Shown here in pieces: positions 26,277 to 34,793 of a DNA stretch of 64,000 nucleotides. The position numbers and the translations under genes were made by a program. Every line of letters starts with the position of its first letter. The stretch's first letter is position 1. Source of the DNA: an uncultured Xanthomonas sp. (lineage in GTDB: Bacteria > Pseudomonadota > Gammaproteobacteria > Xanthomonadales > Xanthomonadaceae); assembly GCA_943912265.1 (NCBI GenBank), contig CALTTS010000008.1, positions 66,355-130,354 of the forward strand. The letters are read 5' to 3'. The notes beneath the pieces were generated by a model that was given only the letters and a program-made list of their open reading frames with translations, made no database searches and was not told the origin of the DNA.

Positions 26277-26669
26277 TCAACGCGGCAGCCGCACCATGCG
26301 GTCCAGCAGCTGCTCGACGATGCGTTCCGGCTGCGCGGTACGCCCCACGTGCGTGGGCGATACCTGCACCACGGCGCTGCGCCGGGCGGTGAGGAAGTGG
26401 AAACGCGCGCGCGGCGGCAGCGCGGCAATGGGGCCGGCGGCCGGGTCGCCGGCGCAGATGGCGACGATGGCGTCCAGCCACGGCCGCAGCGCCGCCGGCG
26501 ACACGAACGGGGCGAAGGCGCGCAGGCGCGTCTCGTCCAGCTCGATGGCGGCCTGCAGGCGGCGGGCGCCCGGGCAGGACACGATTACCCCGACGTTGAT
26601 GAACTCCTCGCGCTCCACCCGCGGCACCACGCGGATGACGGCGTAGTCATACGTGTGCAGCGCGGGCAC
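26277..26669 (-). CDS. DUF3037 family protein
   Basis: A 130-residue protein beginning 'HTYDYAVIRVVPRVEREEFINVGVIV', the diagnostic start of DUF3037, and containing 'ELDETRLRAFAP' and 'TARRSAVVQVSPTHVG'. The GTG at 26669 is chosen because family members start just before this motif; the ATG at 26753 would add unlikely residues. It overlaps the end of the HipA-like kinase gene by 23 bases on the same strand, so the two are translationally coupled. DUF3037 proteins are commonly found beside HipA-like kinases. Their biochemical role is unknown to me. Confidence 0.8.
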   Translation of the reverse strand: MPALHTYDYAVIRVVPRVEREEFINVGVIVSCPGARRLQAAIELDETRLRAFAPFVSPAALRPWLDAIVAICAGDPAAGPIAALPPRARFHFLTARRSAVVQVSPTHVGRTAQPERIVEQLLDRMVRLPR

Positions 26670-27423
26670 GGATGGCCTCCTCCACGAAGACCGCGCGATG
26701 GTCGCGCCGGGCCTTGAGGTAACCGGCATAGGCCCGGCGATGGGCGGCGGCATCGGCGTGGGCCGCTTCGCCGGCCAGCCAGTCGTCCGGCAGCTGCGCC
26801 ACGATGCGCTCGATGGCCGCGTCGTCCATGCGCGCGGCCAGTTCCCCGTCCACCTCGGCGATGCGGCCGGCCTGCGGCAGCAGCACGTGCTCGCGGATCT
26901 GCGCGAACGGGCGCCGGCAGGCCTCGGCCGCGTGCTCCCAGTCGTGGTGGAAATACAGCGCCGCGCCGTGGTCGATCAGCCACAGCGCATCGTGCCAGAC
27001 CATCAGGTTGGGGTTGCGCGCGGTGCGGTCGACGTTGCTGACGCAGGCGTCGAACCAGACGATGCGCGAGGCCAGGTCCGGGTCCACCGTCATCGCGGCC
27101 GGGTCGTAGTTGAACGCGCCGGGCAGGTAGTCCAGGCCCAGGTTCAGGCCTTCGCTGGCGCGGATCAGGTCCTGGATTTCCGGGTCCGGCTCGGTGCGCG
27201 CGAACTCCGCATCCAGTTCCACCTTCACGATCTCCGGCACCGGCAGGCCCAGCGTGCGCGCCAGCTCGCCGGCCACCAGTTCGGCCACCAGCGCTTTCGG
27301 CCCCTGGCCGGCACCGCGGAACTTGAGCACGTACAGGCCCTCGTCGTCGGCTTCGACCACGGCGGGCAGCGAACCGCCTTCACGCAGCGGGGCGACGTAG
27401 CGGGTGGCGGTGACGGTACGCAA
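26647..27423 (-). CDS. HipA-like kinase (HipA_2 type)
   Basis: About 258 residues resembling the solitary HipA-like kinase family. 'LYVLKFRGAGQGPKALVAELVAGELARTLGLPVP' holds the putative ATP Lys and glycine-rich loop. 'WFDACVSNVDRTARNPNLMVW' carries the catalytic Asp with downstream Asn, and 'LWLIDHGAALYFHHDW' carries the metal-binding Asp. The start is uncertain: no ATG fits, and TTG 27423 directly precedes 'RTVTATRYVAPLREGGSLPA', which looks like the family N-terminus. There is no HipB-like antitoxin gene; the partner is the DUF3037 gene downstream. It follows the LysR gene by 29 bases on the same strand. Confidence 0.75.
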   Translation of the reverse strand: MRTVTATRYVAPLREGGSLPAVVEADDEGLYVLKFRGAGQGPKALVAELVAGELARTLGLPVPEIVKVELDAEFARTEPDPEIQDLIRASEGLNLGLDYLPGAFNYDPAAMTVDPDLASRIVWFDACVSNVDRTARNPNLMVWHDALWLIDHGAALYFHHDWEHAAEACRRPFAQIREHVLLPQAGRIAEVDGELAARMDDAAIERIVAQLPDDWLAGEAAHADAAAHRRAYAGYLKARRDHRAVFVEEAIRARAAHV

Positions 27424-27452
27424 GGCGGTTCCCGTGGCGGACAGCGGCAAGC

Positions 27453-28352
27453 CTAGCGCATCGTTTCCGGCGACGCGGCCTGCAGGTGCCCGAGCAGGTC
27501 GCGCGCGGCCGGCGGCAGGCTTCCTGCATCGCGGAAGCACAGCGCGAGCCGGCGCGTGGCCCAGGCATCGTCCAGCGCCAGGCAGCGCACGCCGGCGATG
27601 CGCACCCGGCGGGCGGCGATGGCCGGCACGATGGCGATGCCGATGCCGGCGGCGACCATGCGCAGCATGCCTTCGAAGGTGCGCAGGCGGATGCGCACGT
27701 CGAGGCGGAAGCCGGCCCGTGCGGCGTGCTCGTCGACGTGGTCCTGGAGCGCGCTGCCGTCGCCGAGGCCGACGAAACGTTCCCGCCCCAGTTCGGCGAA
27801 TGCCGCGTGGCGACGCTGCGCCAGCGCATGTGCGGCCGGCACGGCGAGCACCAGCCGGTCCTGCGCGAACGGGCGCAGCGCCAGGCCGTCGGCGGGCAGG
27901 GCATCGGTGACGATGCCGAGGTCGGCCAGCCCGGCGGCGATCATCTTCAGGGTCACGCTGGTGGTGCGCTCCCTGAGTTCCACGTCGACGTCCGGGTGCG
28001 CCGCCAGCCAGCCGGCCAGCGGCACCGGCAGGTGCTCGGCGATGGCCACGGTGTTGGCCAGCAGGCGCACCCGGCCGCGGGCGCCGCGCACGAACTCGCC
28101 CAGCTCGCCGCGCAGCAGTTCGTCCTGGCGCAGCATCAGCCGGGCATGGTGGGCCAGCGCTTCGCCGGCGGCGGTGGCGAGCACGCCGCGGGCATGGCGC
28201 TGCAGCAGCGGCAGCCCGGCGGAGGTTTCCATGCCGCGCAGGCGCTCGCTGGCCGCGGCCAGCGACAGGTGGGCCCGGTTGGCGCCGGCGGTGATGCTGC
28301 CGGCCTCCAGCACGTGGACGAATAGGCGCAGGTCGGTCAGGTCGAAGTGCAT
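27453..28352 (-). CDS. LysR-family transcriptional regulator
   Basis: A 299-residue LTTR. The N-terminal winged helix-turn-helix is 'FDLTDLRLFVHVLEAGSITAGANRAHLSLAAASERLRGMETSAGLPLLQR', and a periplasmic-binding-protein-like effector domain follows from about residue 90. ATG 28352 is preferred to an upstream ATG because LTTRs begin a few residues before 'DLRLF'. It is divergent from the TauE-like permease gene with 76 bases between, the classic arrangement for an LTTR and its target, so it probably regulates the permease. The ligand is unknown. Confidence 0.92.
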   Translation of the reverse strand: MHFDLTDLRLFVHVLEAGSITAGANRAHLSLAAASERLRGMETSAGLPLLQRHARGVLATAAGEALAHHARLMLRQDELLRGELGEFVRGARGRVRLLANTVAIAEHLPVPLAGWLAAHPDVDVELRERTTSVTLKMIAAGLADLGIVTDALPADGLALRPFAQDRLVLAVPAAHALAQRRHAAFAELGRERFVGLGDGSALQDHVDEHAARAGFRLDVRIRLRTFEGMLRMVAAGIGIAIVPAIAARRVRIAGVRCLALDDAWATRRLALCFRDAGSLPPAARDLLGHLQAASPETMR

Positions 28353-28428
28353 GAGGTTTCGGTCCAGCCGAAGGCTGAAGGGCGGATGCCGCATTGTGCA
28401 ACGTGCCGGTCCGGTGTCGAATCCGCGG

Positions 28429-29178
28429 ATGGATTACGACCCGATGTCCCGGCTGGCACCCTGCGTGGCGGTCTTCGTGCTGGCCGGTTTCGTGAAAGGC
28501 GCCACGGGCATGGGCCTGCCCACGGTGGTGATGGCGCTGCTGGCCGGCTTCATGCCGATGCCGCTGGCCGCCGCCCTGCTGGTGGTGCCCTCGCTGGCCA
28601 CCAACGTGCAGCAATGCCTGGATGGCCCGGCCATCGTCGCCCTGCTGCGGCGGCTGTGGCCGATGCTGGCGATGATGGCGGCCGGCACCGTGCTGGCCGC
28701 GCCGCTGCTGGCCGGCGGCGGGCATGCCGTCTCGCCGGGCTGGCTGGGCATCGTGCTGGTGCTGTACGCGCTGCAGGCGATGCGGCCGCGCCCGTGGCGG
28801 GTGCCGCCGCGGGCCGAACGCTGGCTGTCGCCGCTGACGGGCGCGCTGGCGGGTATCGCCGGCAGCGCCACCGGGGTGTTCCTGGTGCCGTCCGTGCCCT
28901 ATCTGCAGGCACTGGACCTGGGCCGGGAAGCGCTGGTGCAGGCGCTGGCGCTCGCGTTCACCGTGTCCACGCTCGCCCTCGGCGGCGTGCTGCTGCGCCA
29001 CGGCGTGCTGGACGCGCGCACGGGCGCCTGGTCGGTGGCGATGGTGGTGCCGGCGATGGCCGGGCTGGCGGCGGGCAACTGGCTGCGCGGGAGGATCAGC
29101 GCGGCCGCGTTCCGGCGCGGTTTCCTGCTCTGCCTGCTCGCGCTGGGGCTGCAGCTGGCCTGGCGGGCCTGGGGCTGA
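28429..29178 (+). CDS. TauE/SafE-family membrane transporter
   Basis: A 249-residue protein with about eight hydrophobic helices. It shows the two-fold pseudo-repeat of the TauE/SafE (sulfite exporter) family: 'FVLAGFVKGATGMGLPTVVMALL' in the first half and 'GALAGIAGSATGVFLVPSVPYLQAL' in the second. Proposed substrates of this family include sulfite and organosulfur anions; none can be assigned here. ATG 28429 is used, with ATG 28444 possible. It is divergent from the LysR gene, which is its probable regulator. Confidence 0.88.
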   Translation: MDYDPMSRLAPCVAVFVLAGFVKGATGMGLPTVVMALLAGFMPMPLAAALLVVPSLATNVQQCLDGPAIVALLRRLWPMLAMMAAGTVLAAPLLAGGGHAVSPGWLGIVLVLYALQAMRPRPWRVPPRAERWLSPLTGALAGIAGSATGVFLVPSVPYLQALDLGREALVQALALAFTVSTLALGGVLLRHGVLDARTGAWSVAMVVPAMAGLAAGNWLRGRISAAAFRRGFLLCLLALGLQLAWRAWG

Positions 29179-29217
29179 GCGCCCCGGACCGCCGGCCCGG
29201 CACTACGGTTACGGTGC

Positions 29218-29577
29218 TCACTTGCGCACGCAGCGGCGTTTGACCACCCGGTCGCCGTGGCTGTCCTGGTACTTGCCCTGGGCATAGCGGCCCGCGGCGC
29301 CGCCGGCCACCGCACCGCCGACCGTGGCCAGTTTGCGGCCGTTGCCCTTGCCCAGCTGGTTGCCGAGCAGGCCGCCGACCACCGCGCCGGCCGCGGTACC
29401 GGCCACGCGGTTGGAATCCTTGCTGTTCCTGCGCACTTCGACGTTGTGGCAGACCACGCGGGTGCCGTCGCTGAAACGGCGGCCCTCGTCCTTGGGGCCG
29501 TAGGTCTGCGCGGCCAGTGCGGGCAGGGCGGCCAGCATGCACAGCAGGCCGGCGGCGACCTTGGTCATCGTCTTCAT
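29218..29577 (-). CDS. Glycine-zipper 2TM domain protein (small)
   Basis: A 119-residue exported protein. Its signal peptide has hydrophobic 'VAAGLLCMLAALPALA' cut before 'AQTYGPKDEG'. A short domain with one Cys ('RVVCHNVEVRRN') is followed by the glycine zipper ('AGAVVGGLLGNQLGKGNGRKL', 'GAVAGGAAGRYAQG') and a basic Cys-containing tail. The zipper block is nearly identical to that of the protein at 10783-11604. GAGGTG stands seven bases before the ATG at 29577, which decides this start over an upstream in-frame ATG. Confidence 0.85.
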   Translation of the reverse strand: MKTMTKVAAGLLCMLAALPALAAQTYGPKDEGRRFSDGTRVVCHNVEVRRNSKDSNRVAGTAAGAVVGGLLGNQLGKGNGRKLATVGGAVAGGAAGRYAQGKYQDSHGDRVVKRRCVRK

Positions 29578-29675
29578 GCAATCACCTCGTGCGGGTAGCG
29601 GGATTGCCTGCATTGGGCCGCAGTGCACGCTAATCGGGAGTGAATGCGCCTCCGCCGGAGATGGCGGCAGGCAGC

Positions 29676-29834
29676 TCACCGGCGCGCGGAAGCGGCCGTG
29701 GCGAGGTTCTCGCGGGCGGCGATGCGGGCCAGGGTGTCGCGGATGTCGTGCTGGGCTTCCTCATTCACTTCGCCGTAGAGCCGCTTCTGCACCTGCAGCG
29801 AGCGCTCGGCATGGAGGCGCGCGGGAGGTGCTGC
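29676..29834 (-). pseudogene. Possible orphan C-terminal coding fragment
   Basis: Directly after the TonB-receptor stop, the same frame stays open for 52 codons and reads like real protein: 'RSLQVQKRLYGEVNEE' then 'DIRDTLARIAAREN', an amphipathic helical pattern ending at TGA (29678-29676). There is no ATG or convincing start. It may be the remnant of a gene whose 5' part was lost when the receptor gene arrived, or a chance frame. I do not recognise the family. Confidence 0.3.
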
Positions 29835-31961
29835 TCAGCGCAGGCGCCAGGTCACGCCGGCGTAGAGGCCGAAGCCTTCGCCGGGCGTGGCCCGGGCCCG
29901 GTCGGCGCCGGCATCGTCGTAACCGGGAGTGACGGTGGCCGCGTAACGGCGGTCGGTCAGGTTGCGCAGTTGCAGCCAGCCTTGCCAGCGTCCGCCCGGG
30001 GCATCGAAGCCCAGCCGCGCGCCGAAGATCAGGTGGCCGGGGGCATGACGGCTGTTGGCGTAGTCCACCGGCATCCGCGAGGCGTACTCGGTATCCAGCC
30101 CGGCACTGAAACCGGACGGGTGCGCGTAGCGCAGTTCGGCCTGGTAGTAGTCGCGGGGCAGCCCCGGCAGGCGGTTGCGGCCGAAGCGCGCATCGTGGCG
30201 ATAGCGGTAGTCGCCGTGGGTATAGGCCTGGCGCAGCGACAGCCTGCCGGCATCGGTCTGCCACAGCACGCTGTCCAGGCTGGCCTCGATGCCGCGATGG
30301 CGGGTCGGGCTGGCGTTGGACTCGGCGACGTAGGCCACCGGTCCGGCCGGGACCTCCACGCTGAGCAGTTCGTGGCGGACCGCCGACCGATACGCGGTCA
30401 GTTGCCACTCCCCGAAACGGCCGCGGCCGCGGCCGCCCAGTTCGAGCGTGGTGGCGGTCTGGTCGACCAGCGGCACGGCGGCCCGCTGGCGGCCGGCGGA
30501 AGGGCCGGCGTCGGTGCCGAAATAGCGGTTCGAGCCCCACAGCATCGACCACGGGTGCGGCGGCTCGATGCTGCGGCTCAGGTTGCCGAACAGTTCCACG
30601 GTCGGCCCATATCGGTAGCGCAGGCCCAGCCGCGGCGCCAGGCCCCATTGGTGGCGCGACAGCCGTTCGCCGGTGTCGGGCCAGCGCAGCCAGCTCTTGC
30701 GCGTGGAATAGCTCGCCGCCAATCCGGTCTGCAGGTCCAGGCCGGGAGCCAGCGCCAGCACGTTGTCCGCGCGCAGCACGTCGTTGCTGCCGCGGTGGAT
30801 GTAGTCGCGCGTGGGCGTGCCGGCCGGGTAGCCGCCGGATGCGAAGCGCAGGGTCTCGCGCACCCGGTTGCCGGGAAGGTCGTGGGCCACGACGAGGGCG
30901 AGCGTGGTGGTGCCGTCCCGCCCGAACAGGCGATGGCGGCGGCGGTAGTCGAGCACGCCGTTGACGTCGGCGTAGTCGATCTTCTGCCGGTACATGCTTT
31001 CCTGCAGGTCCATCGGGTAGTCGTGGTAGGCCACGCCGGCGCTCAGCTCGCTCTGTTCGTCCAGCCGCAGCGTGGTCTTGCTGGCGATCCAGGTGCTGCC
31101 CGGCTGCGGGCGCCGCGCATCGACGGCGAGGTAGGCCGGGTTGGCCGCGCGCGGATCGTGGCGGATCTGCTCGGCGGTCAGCCGGCCCGGGGTGAGGTGG
31201 AAGGTTTCCCGGTAGCGCAGGTAGAGACGGGTTTCCAGATCCGGGCCGGGCTGCCAGCCGAAGTTGGCGACCACGCCCCGGCCGTTGCCGGAAGCATGCT
31301 GCTGGTAGCCGTCGTAACGGGTGTCGGCCCAGGCGAGGAAGTAGTCCAGGTCGCCCGCCGTGCCGCCGCTGGCGATGCCGGTCTTGCGGTAGCCGCGGCT
31401 GCCGGTTTCCTGGTGCAGCTCCAGCCCGGGGGCATCGCGGCCGCTGCGGGTCACGTAATCGATGGCGCCGCCGAGGGCGAGGGCGCCGCGCTCGAAGCCG
31501 TTGCCGCCGCGCAGCACCTCGACGTGATCCAGCCACAGCGGTTCGAGCAGCTCGTAGGGCGTGCCGCCCGGCTCGGTCAGCGGCAGGCCGTCGAGCATCA
31601 CGTAAACGCCGGAGGCATGGGCGCCGGGCGCGCGGTTGAGGCCGGAACCGCGGATGGACACCTTGGTGCCCTCGTTGCCGGGCGACTGCGCGTAGATGCC
31701 CGGCTGCAGGGCCAGCACGTCCTGGGTGCCGGCCAGCCGGCCCGTGTCCGGGTCATGCGGATCGATGAAATTCGTGCCGCCGGCCACCCGCGCCAGCGCA
31801 TCGCGGGCGCGCGCCCTGGCATCGGCGCCGGCCTTGACCCGCACCGTGTCCAGCTGCACGGCGGCATCGGGGCTTTCGGCCATGGCGGAAGGGGAAGCGG
31901 CGGACAGCAGGGAAAGAAGCAGCGGAGGCAGGGCGGGGCGGAACGGACGTGCAGGCGGCAT
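29835..31961 (-). CDS. TonB-dependent outer-membrane receptor
   Basis: A 708-residue receptor with a signal peptide (cleavage near 'SAMA', residue 27), a TonB-box-like 'LDTVRVKAG', and a plug domain ('GTQDVLALQPGIYAQSPGNEGTKVSIRGSGL', 'GVYVMLDGLPLTEPGG', 'VEVLRGGNGFERGALALGGAIDYVTR'). A 22-stranded barrel ends in 'YAGVTWRLR'. The plug resembles FecA/siderophore-type receptors, suggesting an iron or cobalamin-like ligand, but the ligand is not certain. ATG 31961 starts the signal peptide. It is divergent from the S9 peptidase gene, with a long inverted repeat in between. No siderophore genes are adjacent. Confidence 0.93.
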   Translation of the reverse strand: MPPARPFRPALPPLLLSLLSAASPSAMAESPDAAVQLDTVRVKAGADARARARDALARVAGGTNFIDPHDPDTGRLAGTQDVLALQPGIYAQSPGNEGTKVSIRGSGLNRAPGAHASGVYVMLDGLPLTEPGGTPYELLEPLWLDHVEVLRGGNGFERGALALGGAIDYVTRSGRDAPGLELHQETGSRGYRKTGIASGGTAGDLDYFLAWADTRYDGYQQHASGNGRGVVANFGWQPGPDLETRLYLRYRETFHLTPGRLTAEQIRHDPRAANPAYLAVDARRPQPGSTWIASKTTLRLDEQSELSAGVAYHDYPMDLQESMYRQKIDYADVNGVLDYRRRHRLFGRDGTTTLALVVAHDLPGNRVRETLRFASGGYPAGTPTRDYIHRGSNDVLRADNVLALAPGLDLQTGLAASYSTRKSWLRWPDTGERLSRHQWGLAPRLGLRYRYGPTVELFGNLSRSIEPPHPWSMLWGSNRYFGTDAGPSAGRQRAAVPLVDQTATTLELGGRGRGRFGEWQLTAYRSAVRHELLSVEVPAGPVAYVAESNASPTRHRGIEASLDSVLWQTDAGRLSLRQAYTHGDYRYRHDARFGRNRLPGLPRDYYQAELRYAHPSGFSAGLDTEYASRMPVDYANSRHAPGHLIFGARLGFDAPGGRWQGWLQLRNLTDRRYAATVTPGYDDAGADRARATPGEGFGLYAGVTWRLR

Positions 31962-31992
31962 GGGACGCGACGGGAAGCGGAAGAAAGCAGCG

Positions 31993-32020
31993 GTGGCGCC
32001 GATCCAGGGAGCGGCGCCAC
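31993..32020 (-). repeat. Inverted repeat in the receptor-gene leader
   Basis: GTGGCGCC (31993-32000) and GGCGCCAC (32013-32020) form a perfect 8-bp inverted repeat around a 12-base loop, 32 bases before the receptor start codon. It could fold as a leader hairpin in the mRNA or be a protein site. Confidence 0.6.
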
Positions 32021-32025
32021 CACCA

Positions 32026-32063
32026 TTCCGTAAACCATACATTATTCACCGTGGTTTACGGAA
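32026..32063. promoter_or_regulatory. Perfect 12-bp inverted repeat, candidate operator
   Basis: TTCCGTAAACCA (32026-32037) and its exact complement TGGTTTACGGAA (32052-32063) flank a 14-base AT-rich spacer. It lies in the divergent promoter region between the TonB receptor and the S9 peptidase, in DNA far less GC-rich than its surroundings. A dimeric regulator site controlling the receptor is likely. It does not match the classical Fur 19-mer. Confidence 0.6.
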
Positions 32064-32226
32064 GGTCTTCGGCGCCGCCATCCGGGTCCCGGCGCGACAC
32101 CCACCGGCCCCCGCCGCGCGCGGGCATCGCAGCGGACCACACCCTGACCAATGGGCCAGAGGCGCATGGCAATGCCGGTGCTACAGTCCGGCGACTTCAC
32201 TTCCAACCTGTCTGGGGAATCGCCGG

Positions 32227-34704
32227 ATGCGTCCGAACCGCACCCTCTGGTCCGTGGCCCTCGCCGCGACCACCGCCACCCTGCTGGCCAGCGCACCGGC
32301 CCGGGCCGAATACGCCGTGCCGCCGGAAACCCTGCTCAAGGTGCTGAAGGCCCCGCCGCCGCCCGCACCCAGCGTCGACCCCACCGGCCGGCGCCTGTTG
32401 CTGACCACGGCACAGACCTATCCGTCGATCGAACGGGTGGCGCGGCCCTACCTCAAGCTGGCCGGCGTGCGCCTGGAGCCGGCCAACCGCAGCCGCCACG
32501 ACACGCCGGCCGGTTACGGCATCCCCTCCTGCGTGGCCGACTTCACCGTGGTGGACATCGCCAGCGGCAGGCAGACCCGGGTCGCGCTGCCCGAGGGCGC
32601 CTGCCCGGGCCCGGCCTCGTGGTCGCCGGACGGCACGCGCTTCGCGTTCCAGAACGTCACGCCTGCCTCGGTCGAACTGTGGCTGGGCGATGCCGCCAGC
32701 GGCCAGGTGCGCAAGGTGCCCGGGCTGGCGCTCAACCCGATCCTCGACAGCGCCGTGCAGTGGCTGGACGGCAGCAAAACCCTGCTGGTGAAGAAGGTGC
32801 CCGATGGCCAGGGCGCACCACCGGCCGAAACCGCCGCGCAGATCGGTCCGGATGTGCAGCAGTCGCTGGGCGGGCAGGGCGAGAGCAGCACCTACGAGGC
32901 GCGCGACACGCTGAAGAGTCCGCTGGACGAGGCGCGCTTCGTCTACTACGGCACCTCGCAGCTGGCCGTGGTGGATGCCGCCGCCGGCAACGTGCGCAAC
33001 GTCGGCGCGCCGGCGATCTACGACGACGTGGACGGCGCGCCCGACGGCGTGCACGTGCTGGCCGAGGCGATCAAGCCGCCGTATTCGCACGCGGTGACCT
33101 ACCAGCGCTTCGCCCGCGACGTGGCCGTGCTCGACGTGGCCAGCGGCACCTCGGTGACCATCGCCCGCCTGCCGTTGGCCGACCGCGTGCCGGTGCATGG
33201 CGTGCCGGAAGGCCCGCGCGGCTTCGGCTGGCGCGCCACCGAGCCGGCCACGCTGGTCTGGGCCGAGGCGCTGGACAAGGGCGACTGGAACGTCGAGGTG
33301 CCGGCACGCGACAAGGTGATGACCTGGAAGGCGCCGTTCGCCGGCAAGTCGGAGGAGATCGCCCGCACCGTGCAGCGCTTCGCCGGCTACGTGTGGACGG
33401 CGAAACCGGAGGTGGCTTTCCTCTACGAGATCGACGAGAACCGCCACTGGCAGACCACCCGCATCGTCGACGTGGACAAGCCCGGCGATGCCGGCCGCCT
33501 GCTGTGGGACATCTCCAGCGACGAGCTGTACAAGGACCCCGGCAGCTTCGTCTACACGCGCCTGCCCAATGGCGCGGTGGTCGCGCGGATGGAAGGCGGC
33601 AGCCTGTTCCTGCGCGGGCAGGGCGCATCGACGCAGGGCGACCGGCCGTTCCTGGACAAGCTCGACCTGGCCTCGCTGAAGACCGAGCGCCTGTTCCGCA
33701 GCGGCACCGGCGACTACGACCAGTTCCTCGGCTTCGCCGCCCAGCCCGGTGCGTTCCTGACCTGGCACCAGTCGCTGATCGACCCACCCAACGCCTTCCT
33801 GCGCACGCTCGGCGCGCCGGTGGCCGATGCCGCCGAGGGCGAGGCCGCCTACGCCACCGCCGGCACCCAGCTGACCCGCGTGCCCGACCCGACGCCGGAA
33901 GTGCGCCGGATCAGGAAGCAGCTGGTGACCTACAAGCGCGCCGACGGCCTGGACCTGTCGTTCACGCTCTACACGCCGCCCGGCTACGAGGCCGGCAAGG
34001 ACAAGCCGCTGCCGGCGATCCTGTACGCATACCCGGCCGACTTCGCCAGCAGCGCCCAGGCCGGGCAGGTGTCCGGCAGCCAGAACACCTTCACCCGCCT
34101 GCCGTATTACCGGCTGATGCTGCTGGCCGGCTACGCCATCATCGACAACGCCAGCTTCCCCATCGTCGGCGACCCAAAGACGGCCTACGACACCTACCTG
34201 GAGCAGCTGACCGCCGATGCCAAGGCCGCCGTCGACAAGGCCGTGGACATGGGCGTGGTGGATCGCAACCGCATCGGCGTCACCGGCCACAGCCACGGCG
34301 CGCTGATGACCGCCAACCTGGTCGCCCACACCGACTTGTTCAAGGCGGGCGTGGCCACCAGCGGCTCGTACAACAAGACGCTGACCCCGTTCGGCTTCCA
34401 GAACGAGCGCCGCTCGGTGTGGCAGGCGCAGGACGTGTACCTGAAGGCCTCGCCGTTCTTCTACGCCGACAAGATCAAGCACCCGCTGCTGCTGGTGCAT
34501 GGCGAGGACGACGCCAACCCGGGCACCGAGCCGATCCAGTCGCTGAAGTTCTACCAGGCCATCCGCGGCAACGGCGGCACCGCCAAGCTGGTGATGCTGC
34601 CGCACGAGCCGCACTGGTACACCGCGCTGGAATCCAACGAGCAGGTGGTGGCTGACATGCTCGACTGGTTCGACACCTACGTGAAGAACGCGCCTGAGAA
34701 ATAA
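32227..34704 (+). CDS. S9-family serine peptidase (prolyl oligopeptidase-like), exported
   Basis: An 825-residue precursor. It has a signal peptide (about residues 1-27, 'ATLLASAPARAE'), a seven-bladed-propeller-like N-terminal half with 'SWSPDGTRFAF', and an alpha/beta-hydrolase half. The catalytic Ser is in 'GHSHGALMTANLV', the Asp in 'LLVHGEDDANPG' and the His in 'PHEPHWY'. GHSHG rather than G-x-S-x-G(G/Y) resembles S9 members of the glutamyl-endopeptidase/acylaminoacyl branch. It should degrade peptides in the periplasm or outside. ATG 32227 starts the signal peptide. Confidence 0.92.
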   Translation: MRPNRTLWSVALAATTATLLASAPARAEYAVPPETLLKVLKAPPPPAPSVDPTGRRLLLTTAQTYPSIERVARPYLKLAGVRLEPANRSRHDTPAGYGIPSCVADFTVVDIASGRQTRVALPEGACPGPASWSPDGTRFAFQNVTPASVELWLGDAASGQVRKVPGLALNPILDSAVQWLDGSKTLLVKKVPDGQGAPPAETAAQIGPDVQQSLGGQGESSTYEARDTLKSPLDEARFVYYGTSQLAVVDAAAGNVRNVGAPAIYDDVDGAPDGVHVLAEAIKPPYSHAVTYQRFARDVAVLDVASGTSVTIARLPLADRVPVHGVPEGPRGFGWRATEPATLVWAEALDKGDWNVEVPARDKVMTWKAPFAGKSEEIARTVQRFAGYVWTAKPEVAFLYEIDENRHWQTTRIVDVDKPGDAGRLLWDISSDELYKDPGSFVYTRLPNGAVVARMEGGSLFLRGQGASTQGDRPFLDKLDLASLKTERLFRSGTGDYDQFLGFAAQPGAFLTWHQSLIDPPNAFLRTLGAPVADAAEGEAAYATAGTQLTRVPDPTPEVRRIRKQLVTYKRADGLDLSFTLYTPPGYEAGKDKPLPAILYAYPADFASSAQAGQVSGSQNTFTRLPYYRLMLLAGYAIIDNASFPIVGDPKTAYDTYLEQLTADAKAAVDKAVDMGVVDRNRIGVTGHSHGALMTANLVAHTDLFKAGVATSGSYNKTLTPFGFQNERRSVWQAQDVYLKASPFFYADKIKHPLLLVHGEDDANPGTEPIQSLKFYQAIRGNGGTAKLVMLPHEPHWYTALESNEQVVADMLDWFDTYVKNAPEK

Positions 34705-34793
34705 TGCATCGTGGCGGACAGCATGGGGTATGGAGCCCGACCGTTTCGGTCGGCTGATTGATCCATTCCCATTTCACGGATAGAGGCACTGCA

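Noticed and set aside
25923..26717. A 264-codon plus-strand frame after gyrA
   Set aside because: Composition is random-like and it runs antisense over the DUF3037 gene; no family features or ribosome site.
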